Assembly: GCF_902499135.1 (NCBI RefSeq)
Contig: NZ_CABVPR010000001.1
Coordinates: forward strand, 186,001-250,000
From: Burkholderia dolosa
GTDB lineage: Bacteria > Pseudomonadota > Gammaproteobacteria > Burkholderiales > Burkholderiaceae
Length of the DNA stretch: 64,000 nucleotides
Direction of reading: 5' to 3'
Numbering within the stretch: the first letter of the stretch is position 1; each line of letters starts with the position of its first letter. A program made the position numbers and the translations under genes. Positions 46,661 through 57,679 of the stretch are shown one piece after another. The notes under the pieces are model-generated. The model was not told the DNA's origin, did not search any database, and saw only the letters and a list, made by a program, of their open reading frames with translations.

Positions 46661-47628
46661 ACGACTACCGCCTTGCATGCCATGCGTGCGGACGCTGCTG
46701 CAACAGCGCACCGACGCTGTCGCTGCGCGAACTGTTTCGGCATCGGCACCGCTTCGTCGGCGCGTTGGCGATACGTCGCGTGCCGAAGCGGCGGATCGGT
46801 GAACGCTCGCGCGTCGGCAGCCGCGAGCACGTGCTCGACGCCGACGACGTCGTTGCAGCCGATGCGCTCGCGCACAGCCTGTTTCACCGCGCGGCCGGAA
46901 TGGGCGATGAATGGATCGCATTGACGCTGCAGGGCTACGACTATCCGTCGCTCGGCCGGTGTGCGGCACTCGCCGACGACGGCCGCTGCAGCGTGCACGC
47001 GGACAAGCCGTCGATCTGCGGCGCGGTGCCGCTCGATCCGATGCTGCCCGACCGCTTGCAGGCTCGCGTGCTGGCCGCGCGGCGCGACGACGCTATGTGG
47101 CTCGGCGCGGATTGCATAGTCGATGCGCAACAGGATGCGACGTTCGTCGAGGCACCCTCGGCGATACCGCTGGTGAAGAGCGGGCAGGTCGTCGACCGCG
47201 CGGCGCTCGACGCGTTTCGCGATGCGCTCGTGTTCGAACGTGCGGTATGGCGCGATGCGGTTTTTGCATCGCTGATCGACGGCGGGGCGCAGGTTAGCGA
47301 AGCGTTGTCGCGTGTGCCGCCCGGCGGCTATCTCACGATGTCGATCGTGCCGGTGCTGGTCGCCGTCGCCGCGATTTCAGCGCATTGCCGCGCGCTGTGC
47401 ACCGCGTTCATCGACGCGCAGCTCGAGTTGATCGATACGTGTATCGAAGCGGCGCTCGCACGGCGGCGTCTGGAAGACCGGCCGACGACACGCGAGCTGC
47501 GCGGCTTCGCGCACGCGCTAGGACGGGCGCGCGCTGCGTTCGGCGCGATGCCGGATGCAGCGGCGGAACGTCGAGCCGACGCGGCGCGTATCGATGCGTG
47601 GCTCGATGTGAAAGGCCCCGCTGTGTGA
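46654..47628 (+). CDS. YkgJ-type cysteine-cluster (zinc/iron-chelating) protein
   Basis: 324 residues from a GTG at 46654, overlapping the end of the MetQ-like gene. Residues 9-16 are 'CHACGRCC', followed by 'GRCAALADDGRCSVHADKPS' and 'ICGAVP': the 8-cysteine pattern of the YkgJ family (DUF3109/FliB-like), which binds a metal cluster. The C-terminal 180 residues are helical and unrecognised. The FliB relative methylates flagellin, but there are no flagellar genes here. Coupling to the sulfatase operon is by overlap only. Confidence 0.8.
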   Translation: MVDDYRLACHACGRCCNSAPTLSLRELFRHRHRFVGALAIRRVPKRRIGERSRVGSREHVLDADDVVAADALAHSLFHRAAGMGDEWIALTLQGYDYPSLGRCAALADDGRCSVHADKPSICGAVPLDPMLPDRLQARVLAARRDDAMWLGADCIVDAQQDATFVEAPSAIPLVKSGQVVDRAALDAFRDALVFERAVWRDAVFASLIDGGAQVSEALSRVPPGGYLTMSIVPVLVAVAAISAHCRALCTAFIDAQLELIDTCIEAALARRRLEDRPTTRELRGFAHALGRARAAFGAMPDAAAERRADAARIDAWLDVKGPAV

Positions 47629-47761
47629 CGCCCAGTGCGCGCGACGTATGGCGCGTGCGTTGCGCTTCGTGTGATTTCGTTCGTCTCGCAACGTGCGCGG
47701 ACGCAGAGAAAGCGCCCACACCGCGTTACCCACCCATCGCCGATCGCCACCTTCCCCGACG

Positions 47762-48694
47762 TCACAGCGCTTCCACCAATCGCCGCTGACTCCGTTCGCA
47801 ATACTCGTGACACGCGGCGCGCGCGGCGATCGACGCGCCGTGCACGAACCTCGGCGCATCCGCGCGACGCGACATCGACACGACGATCGACGGCGGCGAC
47901 GGCTGCAGCGGCAGCTCGACCACTTCGCCGCTGTCGATCAGCGCATCGACGAACAGCACCGGAATCGCCGCCACGCCGAAGCCGTCGCGCACGAGCTGCA
48001 CGATCACCGAGATCGACGGCGAGCCGGTGATGCGCGTCTCCGACAGCGGCACGCCGTGCGCGTGCGCGAGCGTGCGCACGATGTCCTCGAGCGCGCGATG
48101 CGGCGCGGTGCCGCGTCCGTAAGTGAGGATCGGCTGACGCAGCACCTGCCGCGCGAGCCCCGAGCGCGTATTCGGCAGCAGCCCCGCACGCGCGATCCAG
48201 CGCACCGGATAGTTCGCGAGCGCATCGCAGACGACCGACGTCTCGTCGCTGCCCTCCACGCGAATGATCAGGTCGAGTTCGCCGGCCATCAGCCGGCGCT
48301 GCAGCACGACGCTCACGTCGACGGTCAGGTCGACCTCGAGCTGCGGATAGTCGGCCGCAAGGCGGCGCAGATAGTGCGGCAGCCAGCTGTGCACGACGGT
48401 CTCGATCACGCCGAGCCGCAGCTTGCCGCGCAGCGCGCTTTCGCCGGACGCGGCGGCCTGCAGCTCGTGCGTCGCCTCGACGACGGCCTTCGCATAGCCG
48501 AGCAGATATTCGCCGTTCGGCGTGAGCCGGAATTCGCGGCTGTCGCGATCGACGAGCACCGTCTGCAGTTCGTCTTCGAGCGCCTTCAGGCGCTGCGATA
48601 TCGCGGCCGGCGTCGCATGCAGCGCGGCGGCCGTCGTACGGAAGTTGCGCAGCTTCGCGAGCGTGACGAAGGTTTCGAGGAAGCGTGTGTTCAT
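47762..48694 (-). CDS. LysR-type transcriptional regulator
   Basis: 310 residues from ATG 48694. Helix-turn-helix 'FVTLAKLRNFRTTAAALHAT' with 'PAAISQRLKALEDEL'; effector domain 'LRGKLRLGVIETVVHSWLPH'. It is divergent from the DUF1445 gene (212 bases), the normal pairing of a regulator with the 5-oxoproline module that follows. Confidence 0.92.
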   Translation of the reverse strand: MNTRFLETFVTLAKLRNFRTTAAALHATPAAISQRLKALEDELQTVLVDRDSREFRLTPNGEYLLGYAKAVVEATHELQAAASGESALRGKLRLGVIETVVHSWLPHYLRRLAADYPQLEVDLTVDVSVVLQRRLMAGELDLIIRVEGSDETSVVCDALANYPVRWIARAGLLPNTRSGLARQVLRQPILTYGRGTAPHRALEDIVRTLAHAHGVPLSETRITGSPSISVIVQLVRDGFGVAAIPVLFVDALIDSGEVVELPLQPSPPSIVVSMSRRADAPRFVHGASIAARAACHEYCERSQRRLVEAL

Positions 48695-48906
48695 GGCGGC
48701 GAGCGAGACGGTGGACCTGAAGCTTCCCACTACGAAAACTGAACGGGACCGGGGAAAACCCGAAGTTCCGTTAAGAAATTCTATACACGGCGCGCAAAAA
48801 AACTCGTTGGCGACGAAATTTTTTCTTTTCTATTCTTCGCCGTATCCGATGACGCGACGCCGTCATCCAGCCGACATCTTCATCTGCAACGAACACGCTG
48901 AACGCC

Positions 48907-49680
48907 ATGACGCCTTCCGAATTCCGCCAGTCCGTACGCCGCGGCGCATTCCGCGCTCCCACCGCCGGCCATTGCGGCCCGTTCGCGCAAGCGAACCTCG
49001 CGATCCTGCCCGATGCGTACGCGCACGATTTCCTGCGCTTTTGCCAGGCGAATCCGAAAGCGTGTCCGCTGCTCGGCGTCGGCGAACCCGGCGCATTCCG
49101 GCTCGACGTGCTCGGCGACGATCTCGACATCCGCACCGACGTGCCGAGCTACAACGTATACCGCGACGGGCGCCTGACCGAACGCGTCGAATCGATCGAA
49201 GCGCTGTGGCGCGACGATTTCGTCGTGTTTGCGATCGGCTGCTCGTTCTCGTTCGAGGACATGCTCGCACGCGAAGGGATCGGGCTGCGCCACGTCGAGG
49301 AAGGGCGCAACGTGCCGATGTACCGCACGTCGATCGCGAACCGCCGCGCGGGCATTTTCGGCGGGCAGCTCGTCGTGTCGATGCGGCCGATGCGCGGCGC
49401 GGACGCGATCCGCGCGGTGCAGATCACGAGCCGGTTTCCGGGCGTGCACGGCGCGCCGATCCATATCGGGCATCCGGAGGAGCTCGGCATCGCCGATCTC
49501 GGCGCCCCCGATTTCGGCGATGCGGTGACGATCCGCGACGGCGAGCTGCCGGTGTTCTGGGCGTGCGGCGTGACGCCGCAAACCGCCCTGATGGAAGCGA
49601 AGCTGCCGATCGCGATCGCGCATACGCCCGGCTACATGCTAATGACCGACATCACGAACGCGTCGCTGGCCGTGTTCTGA
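48907..49680 (+). CDS. DUF1445 / D-glutamate cyclase-like hydro-lyase
   Basis: 257 residues. Family landmarks: '[20 protein letters not shown]', 'GYVQANL-like' start region '[15 protein letters not shown]', '[20 protein letters not shown]', '[20 protein letters not shown]', and '[20 protein letters not shown]'. The family is annotated as putative hydro-lyase; its eukaryotic relative DGLUCY cyclises D-glutamate to 5-oxo-D-proline. The 5-oxoprolinase two genes downstream makes that activity likely here as well. Start at ATG 48907. Confidence 0.87.
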   Translation: MTPSEFRQSVRRGAFRAPTAGHCGPFAQANLAILPDAYAHDFLRFCQANPKACPLLGVGEPGAFRLDVLGDDLDIRTDVPSYNVYRDGRLTERVESIEALWRDDFVVFAIGCSFSFEDMLAREGIGLRHVEEGRNVPMYRTSIANRRAGIFGGQLVVSMRPMRGADAIRAVQITSRFPGVHGAPIHIGHPEELGIADLGAPDFGDAVTIRDGELPVFWACGVTPQTALMEAKLPIAIAHTPGYMLMTDITNASLAVF

Positions 49681-49911
49681 CGATCCGGTCCGACGCGACG
49701 CCGGCGGCCCGCGCGGCCGTCGGTCTGGTACCGGTCGCGGCAGCGTGCCGCGACCCGTGACGATCCGCCCGGCCGGAGGGCGGCGCGCATCCGCGGCTCC
49801 ACGGCCGCGCGCGCGAAAACCCGAACCGGTGCGGCGCGCGAGCCGCGGCGGCACCGCACGCACCACCGGCACGACCCGTTTTTCATGCCGCACATCGACA
49901 GGAGCACCACC

Positions 49912-51210
49912 ATGGAAAGCAAGACCCTCGCGGCGCCCGCCGCCGAGCCCGCGAGCGACGCGCGCAGCGGCCTGTTCTCGTGGTACGCGGACGCGCAGCC
50001 GCGCGAGCGCCGCGCGTTCTGGAGCTGCAAGGTCGGCTACATGCTCGACGGGATGGACACGCAGATGCTGTCGTTCGTGATCCCGACGCTCGTCGCGACG
50101 TGGGGCATCTCGCTCGCGGACGCCGGCTTCATCGGCACGATGACGCTGCTCGCATCGGCGCTCGGCGGCTGGATCGCGGGCATTCTGTCCGACCGGATCG
50201 GCCGCGTGCGCACGCTGCAGCTCACGGTGCTGTGGTTCGCGGTGTTCACCGCGCTGTGCGGGCTCGCGCAGAACTACCATCAGCTGCTCGCGGCGCGCGC
50301 GCTGATGGGCTTCGGCTTCGGCGGCGAATGGACGGCCGGCGCGGTGCTGATCGGCGAAGTGATCCGCGCGCGCGATCGCGGCAAGGCGGTCGGCCTCGTG
50401 CAGTCGGGCTGGGCGATCGGCTGGGGATTGTCGGCGCTGCTGTATGCGGTGCTGTTCTCGCTGATGCCGGCCGAGCTCGCGTGGCGTGCGCTGTTCCTGA
50501 TCGGGCTCGCGCCCGCGCTGCTCGTCGTCGCGATCCGTCGTTACGTAAAGGAGCCGGACGTCTACGAGAAGGAGAAGGCCGCGCAGGCGAAGGTTGCCGA
50601 CGCGCCGCGCCTCACCGAGATCTTCGCGCCGAAGCTGCTGTCGACGACGCTGCGCGCGGCGCTGCTGACCACCGGCGCGCAGGGCGGCTACTACGCGATC
50701 ACCACGTGGCTGCCGACGTTCCTGAAGACCGAACGTCATCTGACCGTGATGGGGACCGGCGGCTATCTGGCGACGATCATCGTCGGCTCGTGGATCGGCT
50801 ATCTGACGAGCGCGTACCTGACCGACCGCCTCGGCCGCAAGCCGAACTTCATCCTGTTCGCGCTCGGCTCGATGGTGATCGCGTTCGCGTACACGTCGCT
50901 GCAGCTGACGAACACGTCGATGCTGTGGCTCGGCTTCCCGCTCGGGTTCTTCGCATCGGGCATCTTCTCGGGGATGGGTGCGTTCCTGACCGAACTGTTC
51001 CCGACGCGCGTACGCGGCTCGGGCCAGGGCTTCTGCTACAACGTGGGCCGCGCGGTCGGCGCGCTGTTTCCGTTCCTGATCGGCGCGCTGTCGAAACACT
51101 ACGGGCTCGGCGCGAGCATCGGCATCTTCGCGGTCGCCGCGTACGGCGTGATGATCGTCGCCGCGCTGACGCTGCCCGAAACGCGCGGCCGCGAGCTCGA
51201 CGCCGCATAA
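49912..51210 (+). CDS. MFS transporter, aromatic acid/sialic acid-type
   Basis: 432 residues, about 12 helices. Signature loops: '[20 protein letters not shown]' with '[15 protein letters not shown]', '[20 protein letters not shown]', '[18 protein letters not shown]', '[20 protein letters not shown]'. It resembles the AAHS/NanT group of proton symporters for organic acids. ATG 49912 follows AGGAG. Between the DUF1445 and 5-oxoprolinase genes it is the natural importer of glutamate, 5-oxoproline or a precursor. Confidence 0.92.
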   Translation: MESKTLAAPAAEPASDARSGLFSWYADAQPRERRAFWSCKVGYMLDGMDTQMLSFVIPTLVATWGISLADAGFIGTMTLLASALGGWIAGILSDRIGRVRTLQLTVLWFAVFTALCGLAQNYHQLLAARALMGFGFGGEWTAGAVLIGEVIRARDRGKAVGLVQSGWAIGWGLSALLYAVLFSLMPAELAWRALFLIGLAPALLVVAIRRYVKEPDVYEKEKAAQAKVADAPRLTEIFAPKLLSTTLRAALLTTGAQGGYYAITTWLPTFLKTERHLTVMGTGGYLATIIVGSWIGYLTSAYLTDRLGRKPNFILFALGSMVIAFAYTSLQLTNTSMLWLGFPLGFFASGIFSGMGAFLTELFPTRVRGSGQGFCYNVGRAVGALFPFLIGALSKHYGLGASIGIFAVAAYGVMIVAALTLPETRGRELDAA

Positions 51211-51329
51211 GCGGCGCACCGTCCGCACTTCCTTCTTTTTCCTTTTTCATCGAGTCTTCCCGCGGCGCGCGATGCGCGCCGTGCGGCGGCGCTCGTCCTT
51301 CGATTCAACGACGTTTCGACTTCATCGCC

Positions 51330-54300
51330 ATGAACGACCGACAGACTTCCTCCGTTTCTACCGACGCCGCGCGCTGGCAATTCTGGATCGACCGCGGCGG
51401 CACGTTTACCGACATCGTCGCGCGCCGTCCGGACGGCACGCTCGTCACGCACAAGCTGCTGTCCGAGAACCCCGAGCAGTATCGCGACGCGGCGGTGGCC
51501 GGCATCCGCCATCTGCTCGGCCTCGCCGACGGCGAGCCGATCACGCCGGCGCACGTCGACATGGTGAAGATGGGCACGACGGTCGCGACCAACGCATTGC
51601 TCGAACGCAAGGGCGAGCGCACCGCGCTCGCGACCACGCGCGGCTTTCGCGACGTGCTGCGCATCGCGTATCAGAACCGGCCGCGGCTGTTCGATCTCGA
51701 CATCGTGCTGCCCGACGCGCTGTACGAGACGGTCGTCGAGATCGACGAGCGGATCGGCGCGCACGGCGACGTCGTCGTGCCACTCGATACGGCGAGCGCC
51801 GAAGCGTCGCTGCGCCGCGTGTTCGACTCGGGCGTGCGCGCGCTGGCGATCGTGCTGATCCACGGCTATCGCCACACCGCGCACGAGCGCACGCTCGCCG
51901 CGCTCGCGCGCCGCATCGGCTTTACGCAGGTATCGGTGTCGCACGAGGTGTCGCCGTTGATGAAGATGGTGCCGCGCGGCGATACGACGGTGGTCGACGC
52001 GTATCTGTCGCCGATCCTGCGCCGCTACGTCGAGCAGGTCGCGCAGGAAATGCCGGGTGTGAACCTGCAGTTCATGCAGAGCAGCGGCGGGCTGACGCGC
52101 GCGGACGCGTTCCAGGGCAAGGACGCGATCCTGTCGGGTCCGGCGGGCGGCATCGTCGGCATGGTGCGCGCCGCGCGCGCGGCCGGCTTCGAGCGGGTGA
52201 TCGGCTTCGACATGGGCGGCACGTCGACCGACGTGTCGCACTACAACGGCGAATTCGAGCGCGAGTTCGAGACGCAGGTGGCCGGCGTGCGGATGCGCGC
52301 GCCGATGATGAGCATCCATACGGTCGCCGCGGGCGGCGGCTCGGTGCTGAGCTTCGACGGCGCGCGGCTGCGCGTCGGCCCGGAATCGGCCGGCGCGAAT
52401 CCGGGGCCGGCCGCGTACCGCCGCGGCGGCCCGCTTACCGTGACGGACTGCAACGTGATGCTCGGCAAGATCCAGCCCGATCATTTCCCGCGCGTGTTCG
52501 GCCCGCATGCGGACGAGCCGCTCGACCGCGACGGCGTGGTCGCGAAGTTCGCGGCGCTCGCCGACGAAATCCATGCGGCGACCGGCCGGCGCGAGACACC
52601 CGAAGCGCTCGCCGAAGGCTTTCTCGAGATCGCGATCGGCAGCATGGCGAACGCGATCAAGAAGATCTCCGTGCAGCGCGGCCACGACGTGTCGCGCTAT
52701 GTGCTGACGACGTTCGGCGGCGCGGGCGGCCAGCATGCGTGCGGCGTCGCCGATGCGCTCGGGATGACGCAGGTGTTTGCGCACCCGCTCGCGGGCGTGC
52801 TGTCCGCGTACGGAATGGGCCTTGCCGATCAGACCGCGATGCGCGAGCGCGCAATCGAGGCCGTGTTGTCCGATGAATCGCTGCCGGCGTTGAACGCGGC
52901 GCTCGACCGGCTGACCGACGAAGCCATCGGCGCGCTGCTCGAGCAGGGCGTGCCGCCGGAGCGGATCGTGACCGAGCGGCGCGTGCACCTGCGCTATCAG
53001 GGCACCGATTCCGCGCTCGACGTGCCCGCCGGCAGCGTCGATGCGATGCGGCGCGCGTTCGAGGCCGCGTATCGGCAGCGCTATGCGTTCCTGATGCCCG
53101 GCACGCCGCTCGTGGCCGAACTCGCGTCGGTCGAGGCGATCGGCCGTTCCGACGCGCCGGTCGAGATCGCCCCGCTCGCGCCGCGCGGCGAACGCGACGA
53201 TCCCGCGCCGCGCGCGGAATCGGTCGTGCGCTTCTATTCCGGCGGCCGCTGGCACGACGCGGCGCTGTACGTGCGCGACACGCTGCTTGCCGGCGATGCG
53301 ATCGACGGCCCCGCGATCGTCGCCGAGCGCAACGGCACGACGGTCGTCGAGCCGGGCTGGCGCGCGCAGATGACCGCGCAGGGCAACCTCGTGCTGACGC
53401 GCGTGACGCCGCTGCCGACGCGCCGCTCGCTCGGCACCGACGCCGATCCGGTGCGGCTCGAGATCTTCAACAACCTGTTCATGTCGATCGCCGAGCAAAT
53501 GGGGCTACGGCTGCAGAACACCGCGTACTCGGTGAACATCAAGGAGCGGCTCGATTTCTCGTGCGCGATCTTCGACGGCGACGGCAACCTGATCGCGAAC
53601 GCGCCGCACATGCCGGTGCACCTCGGGTCGATGGGCGAGAGCATCCGCACGGTGATCGAACGCAATCGCGGCCGCATGCGCGACGGCGACGTGTTCATGC
53701 TGAACGACCCGTATCACGGCGGCACGCACCTGCCCGACGTGACGGTGATCACGCCGGTGTTTGCCGACGGCTCGGACGAACCGCTGTTCTACGTCGGCTC
53801 GCGCGGGCATCACGCGGACATCGGCGGCACGACGCCGGGCTCGATGCCGCCCGATTCCACGCACATCGACGAGGAAGGCGTACTGATCGACAACTGGCTG
53901 CTCGTGTCGGCCGGCGCGCTGCGCGACCGGGAAACGCGCGCGCTGCTCGCGTCGGGCCGCTATCCGGCGCGCAACGTCGACCAGAACATGGCCGACCTGC
54001 GCGCGCAGGTCGCCGCGAATCAGAAGGGCGTCGACGAACTGCGCCGGATGGTCGCGCAGTTCGGCCGCGACGTCGTGCTCGCGTTCATGGGGCACGTGCA
54101 GGACAACGCGGAAGAAGCGGTGCGGCGCGTGATCGGCGCGCTGCAGGACGGCGCGTACCGCTATCCGCTCGACAACGGCGCGGAGATTCGCGTCGCGATC
54201 CGCGTCGATCGTGCGGCGCGATGCGCGGAAATCGACTTCACCGGCACGTCGGCGCAGCTCGACAACAACTTCAACGCGCCGAAGGCCGTCTGCATGGCCG

Positions 54301-54974
54301 CGGTGCTGTACGTGTTCCGCACGCTGGTCGGCGACGACATTCCGCTGAACGCCGGCTGCCTGAAGCCGCTGACGGTGATCGTGCCGGCGCGCTCGATGCT
54401 GAATCCCGAGTATCCGGCGGCGGTCGTGTCGGGCAACGTCGAGACGTCGTCGGCGATCACCAACGCGCTGTACGGCGCGCTCGGCTGCGTCGCGTCGAGC
54501 CAGGGAACGATGAACAACTTCACGTTCGGCAACGCGCAGTACCAGTACTACGAGACGATCGCGGGCGGCAGCGGCGCGGGCAACGGCTTCGCGGGCGTCG
54601 CCGCGGTGCAGACGCACATGACGAACTCGCGGCTGACCGACCCTGAAGTGCTCGAATGGCGCTATCCGGTGCGCGTCGACTCGCACCGGCTCCGCGCGGG
54701 CTCGGGCGGTGCCGGCCGCTGGCGCGGCGGCGACGGCGCGGTGCGGCGCATCCGCTTTCTCGAGCCGATGACCGCATCGATCCTGTCGAACAACCGGATC
54801 CATCCGCCGTTCGGGGCGGCGGGCGGCGAACCGGGCGCGCTCGGCCGCAACACGATCGAGCGCGCGGACGGCACGGTCGAAACGCTCGGTCATATTGCAC
54901 GTGCACAGATGGCGCCGGGCGACGTGTTCGTCGTCGAGACGCCGGGCGGCGGCGGATACGGCGCGGCCGACTAA
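51330..54974 (+). CDS. ATP-dependent 5-oxoprolinase (HyuA-HyuB fusion)
   Basis: 1214 residues, matching eukaryotic-type OplAH length. The hydantoinase A half (about 15-690) holds '[19 protein letters not shown]', '[20 protein letters not shown]' and '[20 protein letters not shown]' (ATP site). The hydantoinase B half (about 700-1210) holds '[20 protein letters not shown]', '[20 protein letters not shown]' and '[20 protein letters not shown]'. It opens the 5-oxoproline ring to glutamate using ATP. Family members usually prefer the L form; context with a D-glutamate cyclase raises the question of the D form. Longer upstream frame overlaps the MFS gene and is not coding. Confidence 0.93.
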   Translation: MNDRQTSSVSTDAARWQFWIDRGGTFTDIVARRPDGTLVTHKLLSENPEQYRDAAVAGIRHLLGLADGEPITPAHVDMVKMGTTVATNALLERKGERTALATTRGFRDVLRIAYQNRPRLFDLDIVLPDALYETVVEIDERIGAHGDVVVPLDTASAEASLRRVFDSGVRALAIVLIHGYRHTAHERTLAALARRIGFTQVSVSHEVSPLMKMVPRGDTTVVDAYLSPILRRYVEQVAQEMPGVNLQFMQSSGGLTRADAFQGKDAILSGPAGGIVGMVRAARAAGFERVIGFDMGGTSTDVSHYNGEFEREFETQVAGVRMRAPMMSIHTVAAGGGSVLSFDGARLRVGPESAGANPGPAAYRRGGPLTVTDCNVMLGKIQPDHFPRVFGPHADEPLDRDGVVAKFAALADEIHAATGRRETPEALAEGFLEIAIGSMANAIKKISVQRGHDVSRYVLTTFGGAGGQHACGVADALGMTQVFAHPLAGVLSAYGMGLADQTAMRERAIEAVLSDESLPALNAALDRLTDEAIGALLEQGVPPERIVTERRVHLRYQGTDSALDVPAGSVDAMRRAFEAAYRQRYAFLMPGTPLVAELASVEAIGRSDAPVEIAPLAPRGERDDPAPRAESVVRFYSGGRWHDAALYVRDTLLAGDAIDGPAIVAERNGTTVVEPGWRAQMTAQGNLVLTRVTPLPTRRSLGTDADPVRLEIFNNLFMSIAEQMGLRLQNTAYSVNIKERLDFSCAIFDGDGNLIANAPHMPVHLGSMGESIRTVIERNRGRMRDGDVFMLNDPYHGGTHLPDVTVITPVFADGSDEPLFYVGSRGHHADIGGTTPGSMPPDSTHIDEEGVLIDNWLLVSAGALRDRETRALLASGRYPARNVDQNMADLRAQVAANQKGVDELRRMVAQFGRDVVLAFMGHVQDNAEEAVRRVIGALQDGAYRYPLDNGAEIRVAIRVDRAARCAEIDFTGTSAQLDNNFNAPKAVCMAAVLYVFRTLVGDDIPLNAGCLKPLTVIVPARSMLNPEYPAAVVSGNVETSSAITNALYGALGCVASSQGTMNNFTFGNAQYQYYETIAGGSGAGNGFAGVAAVQTHMTNSRLTDPEVLEWRYPVRVDSHRLRAGSGGAGRWRGGDGAVRRIRFLEPMTASILSNNRIHPPFGAAGGEPGALGRNTIERADGTVETLGHIARAQMAPGDVFVVETPGGGGYGAAD

Positions 54975-55624
54975 GCCGCGCGACGAACGCGAAGCAGCGG
55001 CGGGAGCCGGGCGCCGGACTGCTGTCGCGTTCGTCACACGAATGCCATCGTTGCGGTCGCACCGTTTTGTCGATCGCGCAATATCAAATCGCGCGATAGA
55101 AAAGCGGTGCGTCATTGCAATGAGTTAAGGAACGAATACACGCATTCGCGCATAAAAAGACGATAAAAGCGCGCAATGTCGAATTCGCGCCAAGCGATTC
55201 GACCCTATCCAGACCGCCAGTACGACGCGCGCCCCGCGTCGACCATTCCCCGTAGAGCCCCGCCCGGCGGGCGTTTCGGCGATCGAGCGATATCGCGTTG
55301 CGCTGCCGCGATCGCCACTGCGCGCACCGCCGTTCTCGATATATCGCGAATACCAGTCGAGGTCCGCTTCCTTGACACCTCCGTCGAAATGTGAGTGCCA
55401 ATCCTCATCGTCATTTGATAAGATGGCTTCCATCATTCTGTTGGCAGAAGCCGTGCGCATCGCGCGCGAACGCCGGTCGCAGGTTGGAAACAAGTACGGA
55501 ACGAGAGTCGGGCGCGGCCGTCACCGCTGCGTCGCCGGGAACGCGCGATGCTCGGTCCCGGTACGGCGGTCGACCCGCTCTCGTCCGTCTACACTAAGCG
55601 CTTTTTCTGGATCGGGGCGTGTCC
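54975..55624. other. Intergenic region before rpfR
   Basis: 650 bases without a supported gene. The stretch 55080-55200 is AT-richer. ATCGCGC (55075-55081) and GCGCGAT (55093-55099) form a small inverted repeat. It must hold the rpfR promoter; I see no confident hexamers. Confidence 0.5.
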
Positions 55625-57628
55625 ATGGATGACGAAAACGATAGTGCGGTGCTCGAGGCGCACGTCGGTACGCGCAGCCCCTGCTGGCGTCTCGGCAGCG
55701 ACAGCAATGCACTCGAACTGGCCGCCTTGCGCGGCCACACCAATATCGCGATTGCGCTGACGAACGAGCAGGCCGCACGCATTCGCGCGCTGACCGGCGT
55801 CACGTCGCACCTCGTGCTCGACATCACGCTGTTCGGCCATTCGCTCGGCCTGCATCTGGTCGGCAAGAAGGTCAACACGACCGACTGGGCCGGCACCGCA
55901 TCCGCGTATTCCGATACGGCGTCCGTCGCCGGCGATCTCGCGCACGGGCTCGCGTTCGCCGAGCAGGTCGTCTCCGAAGTGAATTCGCTCGTCGTGATTC
56001 TCGACCGCAACGGAATGGTGCAGCGCTTCAACCGGCTGTGCGAGGAAGTGACGGGCAAGCGCGAGGTCGACGTGATCGGGCGCAGCGCGTTCGAACTGTT
56101 CATGAGCCCGGAGGAGGGCGCGCAGTCGCGCAGCAACATCACCGGCTTTTTCGCGAGCAACCGCGCGTTCGCGGTCGAGCGCTACATCAATACCGTGAAC
56201 GGGCCGCGCCTGTTCCAGTTCCGCAACAAGTTCGTGCAGAGCGGCAGCGGCGTCGACGAGCAGTTCCTGATCTGCTCGGGCATCGACATCACCGACGAAC
56301 GCCTCGCGGAGCGGCGGCTCACCGAGCTCGCGAACACCGACGTGCTGACCGGCCTGCCGAACCGTCATGCGATCAGCGAGCGCATCCAGACGCTGATCTC
56401 GCGGGAGAACGACGGCACGCGCGGCCAGGTCGGCATCCTGTTCCTGGATCTCGACAACTTCAAGCGCGTCAACGATCACTACGGGCACATCACCGGCGAC
56501 CGGCTGCTGCAGGACGTGTCGTCGATCATCGCCGGCTGCCTGCCGTCCGGCGCGACGCTTGCGCGGCTCGGCGGCGACGAGTTCCTCGTGCTGTTCGAAC
56601 AGGCGACGCGCGCGCTGCTCGAAGCGACTGCGCAGATCATCCTCGAACGGCTGCGCACGCCGATTCATCTCGGGCTGATGGAGGTCTACACGAGCTGCTC
56701 GATCGGCATCGCGATGCATCCGCAGCACGGCGATTCGCTCGAGACGCTGATCCGCAGCGCCGACACCGCGATGTACGTCGCGAAGGAGGCCGGCAAGCAT
56801 ACGTACCGCGTGTTCTCGCTCGACATGAACCAGAAGGTCGCGAAGTACATGTGGCTCGACACGAACCTGCGCAAGGCGCTCGAGGAAGAGCAGTTCGTGC
56901 TGCATTACCAGCCGGTCGTCGACATCGCAACCGGCGACGTGCACGGCGTCGAGGCGCTGATCCGCTGGCAATCGCCCGATCGCGGGCTCGTCGCGCCGGT
57001 CGAGTTCATCCGCTTCGCGGAGGAGTCGGGGCTGATCGCGCCGCTCGGGCGCTGGGTGATGCGGACGGCCGCCGCGCAGGCTGCCGCGTGGAAGGCGAAG
57101 GGACTCGGCGTGCGGATCGCGGTGAACGTGTCCGCGCGACAGTTGCAGGACACGAACATCGTCCATCAGTTCGCGTCGATTCTCGACAGCGCGGGGCTGA
57201 AGCCGGGGCTGCTCGACATCGAGCTTACCGAGAGCAGCTTCATCGAGGACGAACACGCGGCGCGCGGGCTGATGAAGCAGTTCCGTCAGCTGGGCGCGGA
57301 GATCCATCTCGACGATTTCGGCACCGGCTATTCGTCGCTGTCGCAGTTGTCGCGTCTGCCGCTCGATGCGATCAAGCTCGATCGCAGCTTCATCACCGGG
57401 ATCGACCGCAACTCGCGCTCGCAGGCGCTCGTGCGCTCGGTCGTGTCGCTCGCGAGGGCATTGAATTTCTCGGTGATCGCCGAAGGCGTCGAAACGCGCG
57501 CGGAAGCCGAGTTCCTGAAGCAGATCGACGTCGACCATGCGCAGGGCTTCTACTACGCGCGGCCGATGCCGGCCCAGGCATTCGAAGCCTGGCTCGCCGA
57601 AACGAGAAAGCTCAGGCTCATCGCCTGA
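55625..57628 (+). CDS. rpfR: RpfR: BDSF receptor with PAS, GGDEF and EAL domains
   Basis: 667 residues from ATG 55625, the length of B. cenocepacia RpfR; a GTG two codons earlier is possible. Residues 1-90 form the RpfF-interaction region, 100-230 the PAS domain that binds cis-2-dodecenoic acid, then the diguanylate cyclase domain with intact GGDEF (316-320) and the phosphodiesterase domain with EAL (443-445, 'GVEALIRWQSPDRGLV') and 'DDFGTGYSSLSQL'. BDSF binding shifts the balance to c-di-GMP breakdown. Cytoplasmic. It converges on rpfF, whose product it binds. Confidence 0.93.
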   Translation: MDDENDSAVLEAHVGTRSPCWRLGSDSNALELAALRGHTNIAIALTNEQAARIRALTGVTSHLVLDITLFGHSLGLHLVGKKVNTTDWAGTASAYSDTASVAGDLAHGLAFAEQVVSEVNSLVVILDRNGMVQRFNRLCEEVTGKREVDVIGRSAFELFMSPEEGAQSRSNITGFFASNRAFAVERYINTVNGPRLFQFRNKFVQSGSGVDEQFLICSGIDITDERLAERRLTELANTDVLTGLPNRHAISERIQTLISRENDGTRGQVGILFLDLDNFKRVNDHYGHITGDRLLQDVSSIIAGCLPSGATLARLGGDEFLVLFEQATRALLEATAQIILERLRTPIHLGLMEVYTSCSIGIAMHPQHGDSLETLIRSADTAMYVAKEAGKHTYRVFSLDMNQKVAKYMWLDTNLRKALEEEQFVLHYQPVVDIATGDVHGVEALIRWQSPDRGLVAPVEFIRFAEESGLIAPLGRWVMRTAAAQAAAWKAKGLGVRIAVNVSARQLQDTNIVHQFASILDSAGLKPGLLDIELTESSFIEDEHAARGLMKQFRQLGAEIHLDDFGTGYSSLSQLSRLPLDAIKLDRSFITGIDRNSRSQALVRSVVSLARALNFSVIAEGVETRAEAEFLKQIDVDHAQGFYYARPMPAQAFEAWLAETRKLRLIA

Positions 57629-57634
57629 GCTTTC
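57606..57634. terminator. Hairpin between rpfR and rpfF
   Basis: GAAAGCTCAGGC (57606-57617) pairs exactly with GCCTGAGCTTTC (57623-57634) around a 5-base loop. The rpfR stop codon lies within the right arm. Position between converging genes suits a bidirectional terminator. Confidence 0.75.
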
Positions 57635-57679
57635 CGTGCAGCCCGCGCTACCGTCGGCCGGCGGCGCGGGCCGTGCGCG

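Noticed and set aside
49980-51329. Long + strand extension in front of the 5-oxoprolinase
   Set aside because: It overlaps the MFS gene in another frame and has no protein features; the family start lies at 51330.
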